64,000 bases of DNA from Thermomicrobium roseum DSM 5159 (GTDB lineage Bacteria > Chloroflexota > Chloroflexia > Thermomicrobiales > Thermomicrobiaceae), in NCBI RefSeq assembly GCF_000021685.1, contig NC_011959.1, positions 1,178,001-1,242,000 on the forward strand, given 5' to 3'. Below, one piece after another: positions 44,198 to 52,592 of the stretch (positions are counted from its first letter, which is position 1; each line of letters begins with the position of its first letter). The position numbers and the translations under genes are program-made. The notes under the pieces are model-generated. The model had not been told where the DNA came from and searched no databases. It saw only the letters and a list, made by a program, of their open reading frames with translations.

Positions 44198-44839
44198 TCA
44201 GGGATCGGGGACGAGCACCACCACTTCCACCGCCTCCCCGAACTCGCCCTTGCGCACGCTCAAGCTCTCTTGGGCCTTCCACTCGGTGATTCCCATCGCC
44301 CGCATGAATCGTTCCAGTGGGTCACGCTCCCGATCACCCTTCTCCGTGCGGTATTGGAGCGGCACGACGATGTGCGGCTCGATCTGTCCGACCACTTCGA
44401 CCGCACGATCAGCATCCAGGGTCGTTCCCCCACCGACGGGAACCAGCAAAACATCCACGTCACTCAAGAGCTCAGCCTGCTCCTCGTTCAGCGGATGACC
44501 GAGATCCCCGAGGTGACAGACCTGAACCCCATCCAAGTCCACGACGTAGACAGTGTTCTTGCCGAACCGCTTTCCGTGTTCGGTATCGTGGTAGGTACGG
44601 ATGCCGGTGATGAACGTCCCTTTGATCTCGTATTCTCCCGGCCCCTCGACCAACCGGTAACCGGGTCGGACCAATTCCAAATGACGATGACCCGGATGAG
44701 GATGGCTCACGGTAACGATGTCAGCACGCTGCTTGGCAGGCACGTACCCGGTCTCTGGTCCGACCGGGTCCATGATCACCGTCACATCTCGTCCCCGTAG
44801 CCGGACACAGGCATGCCCTAGCCATTTGATCTCAGCCAT
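44198..44839 (-). CDS. UlaG-like MBL-fold protein with altered metal motif
   Basis: A 213-residue metallo-beta-lactamase-fold protein of the UlaG-like group (MAEIKWLGHACVRLRGRDVTVIMDP, HLGDLGHP, DVLLVPVGGG, HIVVPLQY). The usual HxHxDH metal motif reads SHPHPGHRH, so the Asp ligand of the second metal site is Gly. His residues in DTEHGKR and CHLGDLGHP are kept. The activity may be altered or lost. The ATG at 44839 has no clear ribosome site, and the upstream 96 codons of open frame lack protein character. Function unknown. Confidence 0.82.
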   Translation of the reverse strand: MAEIKWLGHACVRLRGRDVTVIMDPVGPETGYVPAKQRADIVTVSHPHPGHRHLELVRPGYRLVEGPGEYEIKGTFITGIRTYHDTEHGKRFGKNTVYVVDLDGVQVCHLGDLGHPLNEEQAELLSDVDVLLVPVGGGTTLDADRAVEVVGQIEPHIVVPLQYRTEKGDRERDPLERFMRAMGITEWKAQESLSVRKGEFGEAVEVVVLVPDP

Positions 44840-45123
44840 CGAGAACCGTCCGTTCGCACTGATACCGGCGCAGGACGGAACTGCACGCGAGGGTTCCGCA
44901 TCCACATCGGGACCCCAGTATACCGTGTGTCCGTTCACCCTCGCAACCAGTGCCCGGCTACCCGGCCAGCGAGCGTCCGTCACGAATCGAGCTCGCTCCG
45001 CCACGAGAGCACTCGCTGCCAGCAAGATTGGAGGAAACGGCCCCGCACACGAAGGCTTCGCCTGGAGCGCTGCATGCGCAATCGAACGGGGGTGAGGGTC
45101 CTCTGCGTGAATCTGCTCCCTGG

Positions 45124-45792
45124 TCAATCAGCCAGCGGAAAATCGTCGTCTCCAGCTTTTCCGGAAAACACTTCCCGCACCACGCGCCGGATAACGGACC
45201 AGGAAAATCCGCGGCGCTGCAGCAAGCCGATGACGCGGCGCTCCTGAGTCACCCGGTCATGTTGCTGCAAACGCCCAAGGTGCTTCTGGGCCAGCGCCAG
45301 CGCCGCGCTGAATTCTTCCTCCGCATCGTGTGTCACGGCCGCTTCGATCAGCTCGTCGGTGATTCCTTTGGCGCGCAGTTCCTGACGCAGAGCTGCGATG
45401 CCTCGCGGACGACTCGTGCGTCGCTGCGCGACCCAGAACGCGACGAAGGCACGATCGTCCACGTAGCCGAGCGCTCGGAGTTTGGTCATCACTTCTTGGA
45501 CGACGGCGTCCCTGAAGCCTTTCTGTCGCAGTCGGCGGGCAAGTTCCGCCTCACTCCGCGGACGCGCTGCGAGCAATCGCAGTGCAGCCTCTATCGCTTC
45601 CTCGACAGCTGCCGCATGCTCCAAGCGCGCTCGTCGCTCCGGCGTGAGAACTTCACCGGTCCGCACATCGAGTTCGCTGATCCGTAGGGCACTGAGCCGC
45701 AGCCACGGCAAACCGTTCCGCTCGATGAGTAGCCGATCGGGTCGGCGACGGTCCGGTACGATCCGGGTTATCGCGTCCGTTTCCTCGCTCAT
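45124..45792 (-). CDS. recX: Regulatory protein RecX
   Basis: A 222-residue RecX, the inhibitor and modulator of RecA filaments. Three-helix RecX repeats are seen: AALRLLAARPRSEAELARRLRQKGF, VVQEVMTKLRALGYVDDRAFVAFWVAQRR, RPRGIAALRQELRAKGITDELIEAAV, and the last repeat RRVIGLLQRRGFSWSVIRRVVREVF. An N-terminal strand-rich segment is typical of longer RecX. ATG 45792 is chosen for GGAGG upstream. recA is not nearby. Confidence 0.9.
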   Translation of the reverse strand: MSEETDAITRIVPDRRRPDRLLIERNGLPWLRLSALRISELDVRTGEVLTPERRARLEHAAAVEEAIEAALRLLAARPRSEAELARRLRQKGFRDAVVQEVMTKLRALGYVDDRAFVAFWVAQRRTSRPRGIAALRQELRAKGITDELIEAAVTHDAEEEFSAALALAQKHLGRLQQHDRVTQERRVIGLLQRRGFSWSVIRRVVREVFSGKAGDDDFPLAD

Positions 45793-45842
45793 CCGGTCCT
45801 CCACTCGGCAACGAGTCATCTGGCACAGTTAGGAACGGGAGA

Positions 45843-46484
45843 ATGTATCGGATGTGTACCTCGACGAGCGTCTCGCGCCGGTCCATGATTGGTGCCCGCT
45901 GGTTCGTCGCCGGTTTTCTCGGTTTGACTGCCTTGACTGCCGGGACGACCATCCTCGTGCTCGGACTAGCTATCGCTGAGCACGCTCGCAGCGACGAGCG
46001 CGCACCCGCCGACGCGATCCTCGTTCTCGGTGCTGCCCAGTACAACGGTTGGCCCACTCGCGCCTTCCGCGCTCGTCTCGACCACGCTGCCGCACTCTTT
46101 CGTCAAGGATACGCTCCCACGATCGTCCTCGTCGGTGGAAAAACCGACCGAGACCTCGAGAGTGAGGCCGAAGCTGGCGCCCGCTATCTCCGAGAGCAGG
46201 GCATTCCCGATAATGCTCTGATCGTCGTTCCGGTTGGCCGCAATACCTGGCAAAGCATCGAGGCAGCAGCTCAGCCGCTTCACGAGCGAGGAGTTCAGCG
46301 CCTTCTCGTCGTGAGCGATGGGTTCCACCTCTTCCGGAGCAAGCTCATGGCACGCTCCTTCGGTTTCCAGGTAGTCGGCAGCCCTGCGCCAGGTAGTCCG
46401 ATCCGGCCTGGCTCGCCGCTCGAGCGCTGGTACATCGCACGCGAGGCGGTCGCGACGCTGGCTTTCCTGCTCGGTCGCCGCTGA
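45843..46484 (+). CDS. YdcF/SanA-like DUF218 membrane protein
   Basis: A 213-residue protein with one N-terminal membrane helix (WFVAGFLGLTALTAGTTILVLGLAI) and a DUF218 domain: ADAILVLGAAQYNGWPTRAFRARLDHAAALF, TIVLVGGKTDRDLESEAEAG, VVPVGRNTWQSIEAA, LLVVSDGFHLFRSKLMARSFGF. DUF218 proteins include SanA and ElyC of envelope stress and lipid-carrier handling. The exact reaction is unknown. ATG 45843 or the in-frame ATG at 45852. It is the only plus-strand gene between 27 and 49.6 kb, divergent from recX. Confidence 0.85.
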   Translation: MYRMCTSTSVSRRSMIGARWFVAGFLGLTALTAGTTILVLGLAIAEHARSDERAPADAILVLGAAQYNGWPTRAFRARLDHAAALFRQGYAPTIVLVGGKTDRDLESEAEAGARYLREQGIPDNALIVVPVGRNTWQSIEAAAQPLHERGVQRLLVVSDGFHLFRSKLMARSFGFQVVGSPAPGSPIRPGSPLERWYIAREAVATLAFLLGRR

Positions 46485-46491
46485 CGAACAC

Positions 46492-48981
46492 TCAGTCGGC
46501 CGTGTCACTGACAACGAAGTTCACGAGCCGACCGGGCACGTAGACGACTCGCTCGATCCGCTTCCCTGCCAAGTAGGCCTGCACGCGCTCCAGTTCGCGG
46601 GCTCGCGCCACCGCTTCGTCCTCATCGATCGCAGCCGGAACCAGCAGGCGATCGCGCACCCGCCCATTCACTTGAATCACTAGTTCGACCGTCTCCTCAG
46701 CCGCCAGTGCTGGATCATACGCCGGCCAGGATTGCTGGTGCACGCTGTACGGCTTGCCGAGTCTCTGCCAAAGCTCTTCCGCCAAATGCGGTGCTCCCGG
46801 CGCGAGCAAGAGGACGAGCGTCTCCAACGCCTCCCGCCAGACCGGCATCCGCACGACCGTGGTCTCTCGCAAGCGTGACAACTCGTTCACGAGTTCCATC
46901 ATCCGCGCGATTGCGGTATTGAAGCTGAACGTTTCGAAGTCGTCGGTCACGTGCTTGATCGTCCGGTGCACGAGCCGGCGCAAAGCTCGGGCCTGCTCGT
47001 CCTCCGCTGTGTCGACCGGCACATCGAGCGTTTCGGTCACGAGCGCCCAAACACGCTGCAAGAAGCGCTGCACACCCGCGACCCCGCGAGAACTCCACGG
47101 GCCGCCCTGCGACCAAGGACCGATGAACATCAGGTACAGTCGAACCGTGTCTGCTCCCAACCGGGCCACGAGGTCGTCGGGATCGACGACATTGCCGCGG
47201 CTCTTGGACATCTTCTCGCCATCTTCGCCCAAAATGACGCCGTGATTGAAGAGCCGGAGAAACGGCTCGCGATGATTCACCAATCCGAGGTCAGCGAGCG
47301 CCTTCGTCCAGAAGCGGCTGTAGAGGAGATGCAGGATAGCGTGCTCGATGCCACCGGTATACTGATCGACCGGCGTCCAATAGGCGACCTTTTCAGGATC
47401 GAACGGCCGCTCGTTCTCGTGCGGACTCAGATAGCGGTACCAGTACCAAGACGAGTCTACGAAGGTATCCATCGTATCGGTTTCGCGCCGTGCCGGAGCA
47501 CCGCACTGTGGACAGGTGGTGTTCACGAAGGCCTCGTGGGTGATCAAGGGCGATTGCCCGGTCGGCATGAACTCCGCATCCTCCGGCAACAGCACGGGAA
47601 GCTGGTCCTCTGGGACCGGAACGATGCCGCAGTGATCACAATAGACGATCGGGATGGGCGTTCCCCAATAACGCTGGCGCGAGATGAGCCAATCACGCAA
47701 CCGGTACGTCACTTCACCTCGGCCCACCCCTCGCTCCTCCAGCCACGCGATGACGCGGCGGATCGCTTCGCCTCCCTCCGTCGGCGTACCGTCGAAGGGA
47801 CCAGAATTGACCATCACGCCCTCGCCGTCGTATGCCTCTTCCATGGTCGCCGGATCCAGTGTCCGGTCTCGTGGCTGGATCACGACCACGATCGGTAGGC
47901 CAAAGGCGCGTGCGAACTCGAAGTCGCGCTGATCGTGCGCCGGCACCGCCATGATGGCGCCGGTACCGTACTGCATGAGCACGTAATCGGCGATCCAGAT
48001 GGGGATCCGCTGCCCGTTCGCCGGATTGATCGCGTACGCGCCGATGAAGACACCCGTCTTTTCACGTTCAGTCGAGGTTCGCTCGATGTCGCTCCGCCGC
48101 CGCGCCTGATCGATGTACGCCTCGACTTCGGCTCGCCGCTCAGGGGTCGTCAGCTTCTGCACGAGTGGATGTTCCGGCGCCAACACCAGGAAGGTTGCCC
48201 CCCAGAGGGTATCCGGGCGTGTCGTGAACACTTCGATCGGGTCTCCCTGCTCGGAGCGAAAGACGATCCGCGCGCCCTCCGATCGGCCGATCCAGTTGCG
48301 CTGCATCGTGATGACGCGCTCCGGCCAGTCGATCCCATCGAAGCGCAGAAGTTCTTCAGCATACGCGGTGATGCGCAAGAACCACTGTTCGAGGTCTCGT
48401 CGGTACACCTCGGTGCTGCAGCGCTCGCAGCGTCCATCGATGACTTGCTCATTGGCCAGCACCGTCTGGCATGTCGGGCACCACCAGACTGGCGCCTTGG
48501 CACGGTAGGCCAGACCCCGCTTGTAGAACTGGAGGAAGAACCACTGGTTCCAGCGGTAATACTCGGGAAGGCACGTGATCACTTCCTTGGACCAATCGAA
48601 CATCCCGCCGAGAGAGCGCAGCTGCTTTTTCATGTGCGCGATGTTCTGCATGGTCCACACGCGGGGATGAATACCGTGTTTGATCGCCGCGTTCTCTGCC
48701 GGCAACCCGAAGGCGTCGAACCCAAATGGGAAGAGGACATTGTAACCACGCATCCGCTTGTAGCGGGCAGCAGCATCAGCTGGTGCGTAGGAGAACCAAT
48801 GACCGATGTGCAAATTTCCTGATGGATAGGGGAACATGACCAGGTGATACCATTTGGGACGAGTGGGATCCTCCTGCACGTTGGAGTAGATACCCGTCTC
48901 CTCCCAGATTTGCTGCCATTTGGGCTCGATCACTTGCGGCTCGTACCGCTCGGCCTGCCGGACCTCCTGCGTCGTCGCCAT
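46492..48981 (-). CDS. leuS: Leucyl-tRNA synthetase
   Basis: An 829-residue class I synthetase. The HIGH motif is in PSGNLHIGHW, the CP1 editing domain is present (TTRPDTLWGATFLVLAPEHP and GTGAIMAVPAHDQRD), and KMSKSRGN marks the catalytic loop. The C-terminal LeuS-specific domain ends with VNGRVRDRLLVPA and IERVVYVPGRLVNFVV. GGGAGGAGC precedes ATG 48981. The longer upstream frame runs through the T-box leader and is not translated. Regulation by uncharged tRNA-Leu is predicted from the leader. Confidence 0.97.
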   Translation of the reverse strand: MATTQEVRQAERYEPQVIEPKWQQIWEETGIYSNVQEDPTRPKWYHLVMFPYPSGNLHIGHWFSYAPADAAARYKRMRGYNVLFPFGFDAFGLPAENAAIKHGIHPRVWTMQNIAHMKKQLRSLGGMFDWSKEVITCLPEYYRWNQWFFLQFYKRGLAYRAKAPVWWCPTCQTVLANEQVIDGRCERCSTEVYRRDLEQWFLRITAYAEELLRFDGIDWPERVITMQRNWIGRSEGARIVFRSEQGDPIEVFTTRPDTLWGATFLVLAPEHPLVQKLTTPERRAEVEAYIDQARRRSDIERTSTEREKTGVFIGAYAINPANGQRIPIWIADYVLMQYGTGAIMAVPAHDQRDFEFARAFGLPIVVVIQPRDRTLDPATMEEAYDGEGVMVNSGPFDGTPTEGGEAIRRVIAWLEERGVGRGEVTYRLRDWLISRQRYWGTPIPIVYCDHCGIVPVPEDQLPVLLPEDAEFMPTGQSPLITHEAFVNTTCPQCGAPARRETDTMDTFVDSSWYWYRYLSPHENERPFDPEKVAYWTPVDQYTGGIEHAILHLLYSRFWTKALADLGLVNHREPFLRLFNHGVILGEDGEKMSKSRGNVVDPDDLVARLGADTVRLYLMFIGPWSQGGPWSSRGVAGVQRFLQRVWALVTETLDVPVDTAEDEQARALRRLVHRTIKHVTDDFETFSFNTAIARMMELVNELSRLRETTVVRMPVWREALETLVLLLAPGAPHLAEELWQRLGKPYSVHQQSWPAYDPALAAEETVELVIQVNGRVRDRLLVPAAIDEDEAVARARELERVQAYLAGKRIERVVYVPGRLVNFVVSDTAD

Positions 48982-48984
48982 CGC

Positions 48985-49240
48985 TGCTCCTCCCGCGCCT
49001 CGGTCTCCTCGAACGGACAGCGGCCCGTCCACGAAGGGACGGGCCAGCCCGCGGTACCACCCTCCTTGACGCCACACCTGCGGCGTCCGCTCGTCCGTGC
49101 GCTAACGGGCACGACCCGGCGCTCGTTACCGCTTCTCACGAGCGCAGCTCGGAGGCGAGTTCGCGCGCCGAACACCGGTCGGGCTCACACCCTCCCCGAC
49201 TCGCTCGACGGCCGCTGCACGCTACTGCTCCTCGTCGTCG
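48985..49240 (-). promoter_or_regulatory. T-box leader of leuS (CUC specifier)
   Basis: On the minus strand the leader has a stem I with GAGGC/GCCTC at its base, an AGTA loop-E strand opposite GAA, and directly after GAA the codon CTC (49157-49159), a leucine codon. The conserved T-box GGGTGGTACCGCGG lies around 49049-49062, and its TGGT can pair with the ACCA end of tRNA-Leu (discriminator A). Downstream, GGCCCGTCC (49037-49045) and GGACGGGCC (49022-49030) form a 9-bp hairpin (minus-strand reading) in terminator position but without a U-tract. Uncharged tRNA-Leu would raise leuS expression. Confidence 0.88.
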
Positions 49241-49303
49241 CCTCTTCCGTCTCCATGACGAGAACCGGTCTCACCTCGCGGTGGACCGGCCGACCCACTC
49301 TCG

Positions 49304-49375
49304 TGGAGCTGAGGGGACTCGAACCCCTGACCCCAACGCTGCCAGCGTTGTGCTCTCCCACTGAGCTACAGCCCC
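49304..49375 (-). tRNA. tRNA-Ala (GGC)
   Basis: On the minus strand: acceptor GGGGCTG pairs with CAGCTCC (one G-U pair), D-arm TAGCTCAGTGGGAGAGC, anticodon loop CTGGCAG with anticodon GGC, and T-arm GGTTCGAGTCC. Discriminator A is at 49304 and CCA is not encoded. It lies just upstream of the leuS T-box leader on the same strand. Confidence 0.96.
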
Positions 49376-49691
49376 GCGCCCTGGCTGGCGCACTCAGTAG
49401 TCTAGCATAGCCAGGGACAGCCCTGCAACGGCAGGGTGGTGCGCGGCCCGTGCGCTTCTCTCTCCCCAGCCAACACCCACCCTGGCTGGCTCGACTCCGC
49501 CCTGATCTCCTGGCGCGTGCTCGGTCTCAGCTCCTGCACGTTCGCTGTGCGATTTTTGCCAGGAATCGCTCCACCGTCGCCCGTGCACCCGACAACCCTC
49601 CGCCACCGCGATCGGGGCAGCCTGACCTCGGCTCGACGTACCTGAGTAAGGCATACTTCCCGGGACAATGGGGGATCGGCGAGGAGACAAG
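49376..49691. other. Divergent intergenic region, tRNA-Ala and rimO
   Basis: About 315 bases. It holds a candidate promoter for tRNA-Ala (minus strand TTGCAG at 49423-49428, 18-base spacer, TAGACT at 49399-49404) and the ribosome site of rimO. Open frames on the minus strand here are Arg/Ser-rich shadows without ribosome sites. Nothing else was recognised. Confidence 0.5.
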
Positions 49692-51104
49692 ATGGATCGA
49701 CCGCTCCGCTTTCACATCGTGACACTCGGGTGCTCGAAAAATCAGGTCGATTCCGAAGGCATGGCGCAGCGACTGATCGCGCGCGGGCTGCAACCGACGG
49801 ACGAGCCGGATGAGGCTGCTGTGCTCGTCGTCAACACCTGTGGCTTCCTCGCGGCAGCTCGTGCCGAGTCACGCGCGGCTATCGAGGAACTGGCCGCCCG
49901 CCGTCGCCCGGGCCAAATCATCATCGCGGCCGGGTGCATGGTCTCGCTCGACCAGCACCGGGCTGAGCTGCCGCCCGGTCTCGACGCCTACGTCCCAACA
50001 CACGACTGGAACCGCATCGATGCAGTCGTCGCTGACCTCCTCGGTCTACCGATCCCCAGTGTGCTCGAGAGCACGCGCGATCTGCCGTCCTTTCCGCGCC
50101 TGCCTGTGAGACGGCCGAGCGCGTATGTCAAGATTGCCGATGGATGCGATCACCGGTGTTCGTTCTGTGCCATTCCGCTCATCAAAGGGAACCAGCGGAG
50201 CAAGCGTCCCTCCGAGATCGTGCGGGAGATCCGGGAACTCGTGAATGCAGGCACCAAGGAGGTCATCCTCGTTGCCCAAGACACGATCCGTTACGGCGCA
50301 GACCTGGGTTTGCGGAACGGGCTTCCGGACCTGCTTCGCTCGATCGCAGAGCACGTCCCCGACCTGCCGTGGCTCCGCCTCTTGTACCTCTATCCGAGTC
50401 CACTCCTCTTTCGACTCATCGACACCATGGCTGAACTGAAGCCGTGTGTTCCGTATCTGGACATTCCGCTCCAACATGCCGATCCTGTTCTTCTCCGCCG
50501 CATGATGCGACCGAGCGACCCTGATTTTTATCGTCGGCTCATCGCTTATGCGCGGGAACGCCTGCCCGACGTCGCTCTCCGGACGACCTTCATCGTCGGC
50601 TTTCCCGGTGAAACCGACGAGCAGTTCCGGCGACTCTACGATTTCGTCGCCGAGATGGAGTTCGACCACGTCGGTGTCTTCGTCTATTCCCGCGAGCAAC
50701 CAACGCCGAGTGCACGCATGGAGGACCCGGTTCCACCGGAGGTCGCGGAAGAGCGCCGGGCCGCACTCATGGAACTCCAGCAACGCATCTCGTGGGCCAG
50801 GAACAAGACACTCGTCGGGAAAATCCTTCCCATCCTCGTCGAAGGCACTGGGGAAGTCGAAGACGAGAGGGGAAACCGCGCTCCCCTCTCGGCTGGTCGG
50901 GCAGCGCGCCACGCGCCAGAAGTCGACGGACTCGTCTTCGTTCCTGAGGAACTGCCACTGGGTGAGTTCGTAACTGTCCGCATCACCCAGGCTGAGCCGT
51001 ATGACTTGTGGGCTGAACCGCTCGCTCAGGCGAAGAGACGTCGGGAAACAGGCCGCGGACGGCCGCGTCCTCGTCGCCAGACGGGACTGAAAACGAGCCA
51101 TTGA
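49692..51104 (+). CDS. rimO: Ribosomal protein S12 methylthiotransferase RimO
   Basis: A 470-residue radical-SAM methylthiotransferase modifying an Asp of ribosomal protein S12. The N-terminal UPF0004 domain has Cys14, Cys50 and Cys82 for the auxiliary cluster. The radical-SAM cluster is bound by Cys152, Cys156 and Cys159 in GCDHRCSFCAIP. The PYLDIPLQHADPVLLRRM and FIVGFPGETDEQF segments are typical, and a TRAM domain follows. An Arg-rich tail ends the protein. ATG 49692 has GAGGAG upstream. Its last 79 bases overlap the 3' end of the converging acyltransferase gene. Confidence 0.95.
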   Translation: MDRPLRFHIVTLGCSKNQVDSEGMAQRLIARGLQPTDEPDEAAVLVVNTCGFLAAARAESRAAIEELAARRRPGQIIIAAGCMVSLDQHRAELPPGLDAYVPTHDWNRIDAVVADLLGLPIPSVLESTRDLPSFPRLPVRRPSAYVKIADGCDHRCSFCAIPLIKGNQRSKRPSEIVREIRELVNAGTKEVILVAQDTIRYGADLGLRNGLPDLLRSIAEHVPDLPWLRLLYLYPSPLLFRLIDTMAELKPCVPYLDIPLQHADPVLLRRMMRPSDPDFYRRLIAYARERLPDVALRTTFIVGFPGETDEQFRRLYDFVAEMEFDHVGVFVYSREQPTPSARMEDPVPPEVAEERRAALMELQQRISWARNKTLVGKILPILVEGTGEVEDERGNRAPLSAGRAARHAPEVDGLVFVPEELPLGEFVTVRITQAEPYDLWAEPLAQAKRRRETGRGRPRPRRQTGLKTSH

Positions 51105-51907
51105 TCCGGCGCCTCCCGAATAGCACACTCCAGTTGCCGAGCCAGTGCCTCGAGTGCGACAGTGATGTCCTGCTGGCGATTCGCCGTTCGTGCGACCCGG
51201 AGCGGCTCTCCAGAGCGGACCCGGTATCCATGCTCGGCACGATAACAGAAGACGGGTACGATGGGACAGTTCAGGCGACGAGCGAGGCGCAGCGGACCAT
51301 CCGGCAAGGTCGTCCGCGCCCCGAAGAAGGTCACCAGCTGTCCGTTTCCCGCGGGATCACGATCGACCAGAAAGACGACCGGTGTGCCGGTTTGCAGTGC
51401 TCGGCGCACGCGCAAGAGACCGGCAGCCGTCGGCGGCACCAGTTCGATTCCCGAGACACCGCGCAACCAGCGCATCGAGCGGTCGATCCACCATGGACGC
51501 ATCGGAGCAGCCACGCTGACCAGCCGGAGACGACGAGTGGAGGCAAGCGTGGCGGCCGCGACGTCGAACGGACCGAGATGCGCCGAGACGAGAATGACCG
51601 GTGAACCGGAAAGCGCGACCGGAGCTCCTTCCATCTCGACCACTGGCCGCCACCGACCGCCTGTCAGGCGCAGAACGAGGAGCGCTGCGATGTTCCGGGC
51701 ACTCGCCTGGAAGGCTCGCCGTGCTGCGGACCGCACGGCGCAACTGTCTGCCGGCAAACCGAGCACATGGGCCAAATTCGCACAGAGATCCGCGCGGCGC
51801 GAGCGCCACAGCAGGTACGCAGCTTCTCCGATGCGATCGACCACCCAACAGGCCGGACGTTCCAGGAGAGGGAGACGCAGCGCTCGCCCGAAACGATCGC
51901 CTCGCAT
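51026..51907 (-). CDS. LpxL/PatA-like lipid acyltransferase
   Basis: A 293-residue acyltransferase of the LpxL/HtrB family, which includes phosphatidylinositol-mannoside acyltransferases. The HX4D motif is SAHLGPFD (His110, Asp115), with IELVPPTAAGLLRVRRALQTGTPVVFLVDRD and FFGARTTLPDGPLRLARRLNCPIVPVF as in family members. No N-terminal membrane helix is obvious. ATG 51907 comes 11 bases after the stop of the CDP-alcohol phosphatidyltransferase gene, so the two are probably one operon. A lipid A substrate is unlikely for this lineage. An inositol- or sugar-phospholipid is more likely (inference). Confidence 0.85.
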   Translation of the reverse strand: MRGDRFGRALRLPLLERPACWVVDRIGEAAYLLWRSRRADLCANLAHVLGLPADSCAVRSAARRAFQASARNIAALLVLRLTGGRWRPVVEMEGAPVALSGSPVILVSAHLGPFDVAAATLASTRRLRLVSVAAPMRPWWIDRSMRWLRGVSGIELVPPTAAGLLRVRRALQTGTPVVFLVDRDPAGNGQLVTFFGARTTLPDGPLRLARRLNCPIVPVFCYRAEHGYRVRSGEPLRVARTANRQQDITVALEALARQLECAIREAPDQWLVFSPVWRRGRGRPRPVSRRLFA

Positions 51908-51918
51908 GCGCTCACCGC

Positions 51919-52569
51919 TCAGCCCGAGCGTCGGTCGCGAGCGAATTCTTCCCGTGTCCAGCCGAGGTAGGGCCACGCATCGACAACGACCGGTAATCCT
52001 CGCGCGACCGTCAAGACCAGCGTGAGATACACGCAGAGCCACCCAGCGAGCAGAAACACCGGTTCGACGAAGAGTCGGTCGATGATCGGGAACTCCGCAC
52101 GCCTAGTCGCGACTACACCAGCGAGAAAGAGGAATGCCACCAACTTGGCCGTACCGTACAGCGCCCGCATGCACCGCGAGGCAGTCAGGAAACGAGTGAT
52201 CGGCGTGCGTGCCATGGAGCGCTCACCGAAAGGCGTGCGTCCCGCTTGCAGCGCGACACTGCGCAGTCCATCAACGAGAAAACCGCGCGTCAGCACGAGC
52301 AGCGGTGCCCAGACGCCGATCACGCCGAGATCGGCGAAGACCACCCACAGCGCATTTTCCACCACGCGATCACCAGCGATATCGAATACCGCGCCGAATA
52401 CCGTCTCTCGCCCACGCCGGCGCGCGACGATCCCATCGAGCGCATCCGCCACGAAGACGACGAGCAAGATGACGATGGCCAGACCGAGCGTCCACACCCG
52501 CTGCGTGTAAAGCATGCCGATACCGAGGAAAAGGAGGGCGATGCGCCCAGCGGTGATCGCGTTCGCCAC
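51919..52569 (-). CDS. CDP-alcohol phosphatidyltransferase
   Basis: A 216-residue membrane enzyme that swaps CMP of a CDP-activated lipid for an alcohol. The full signature D-x2-DG-x2-AR-x8-G-x3-D-x3-D is seen in DALDGIVARRRGRETVFGAV plus FDIAGD. Several membrane helices follow. The start is a GTG at 52569 (VANAITAGRIALLF) with AAGGAGCAGGGG upstream. The longer open frame overlaps the previous gene and is Arg-rich. The acceptor may be glycerol phosphate or inositol phosphate. The pairing with a PatA-like acyltransferase favours an inositol-type product (inference). Confidence 0.88.
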   Translation of the reverse strand: MANAITAGRIALLFLGIGMLYTQRVWTLGLAIVILLVVFVADALDGIVARRRGRETVFGAVFDIAGDRVVENALWVVFADLGVIGVWAPLLVLTRGFLVDGLRSVALQAGRTPFGERSMARTPITRFLTASRCMRALYGTAKLVAFLFLAGVVATRRAEFPIIDRLFVEPVFLLAGWLCVYLTLVLTVARGLPVVVDAWPYLGWTREEFARDRRSG

Positions 52570-52592
52570 GATCCAGCCCCTGCTCCTTGTCT

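Noticed and set aside
49394..49725. Minus-strand frames upstream of rimO
   Set aside because: Arg/Ser-rich, no ribosome site, and they overlap the tRNA-Ala promoter region.
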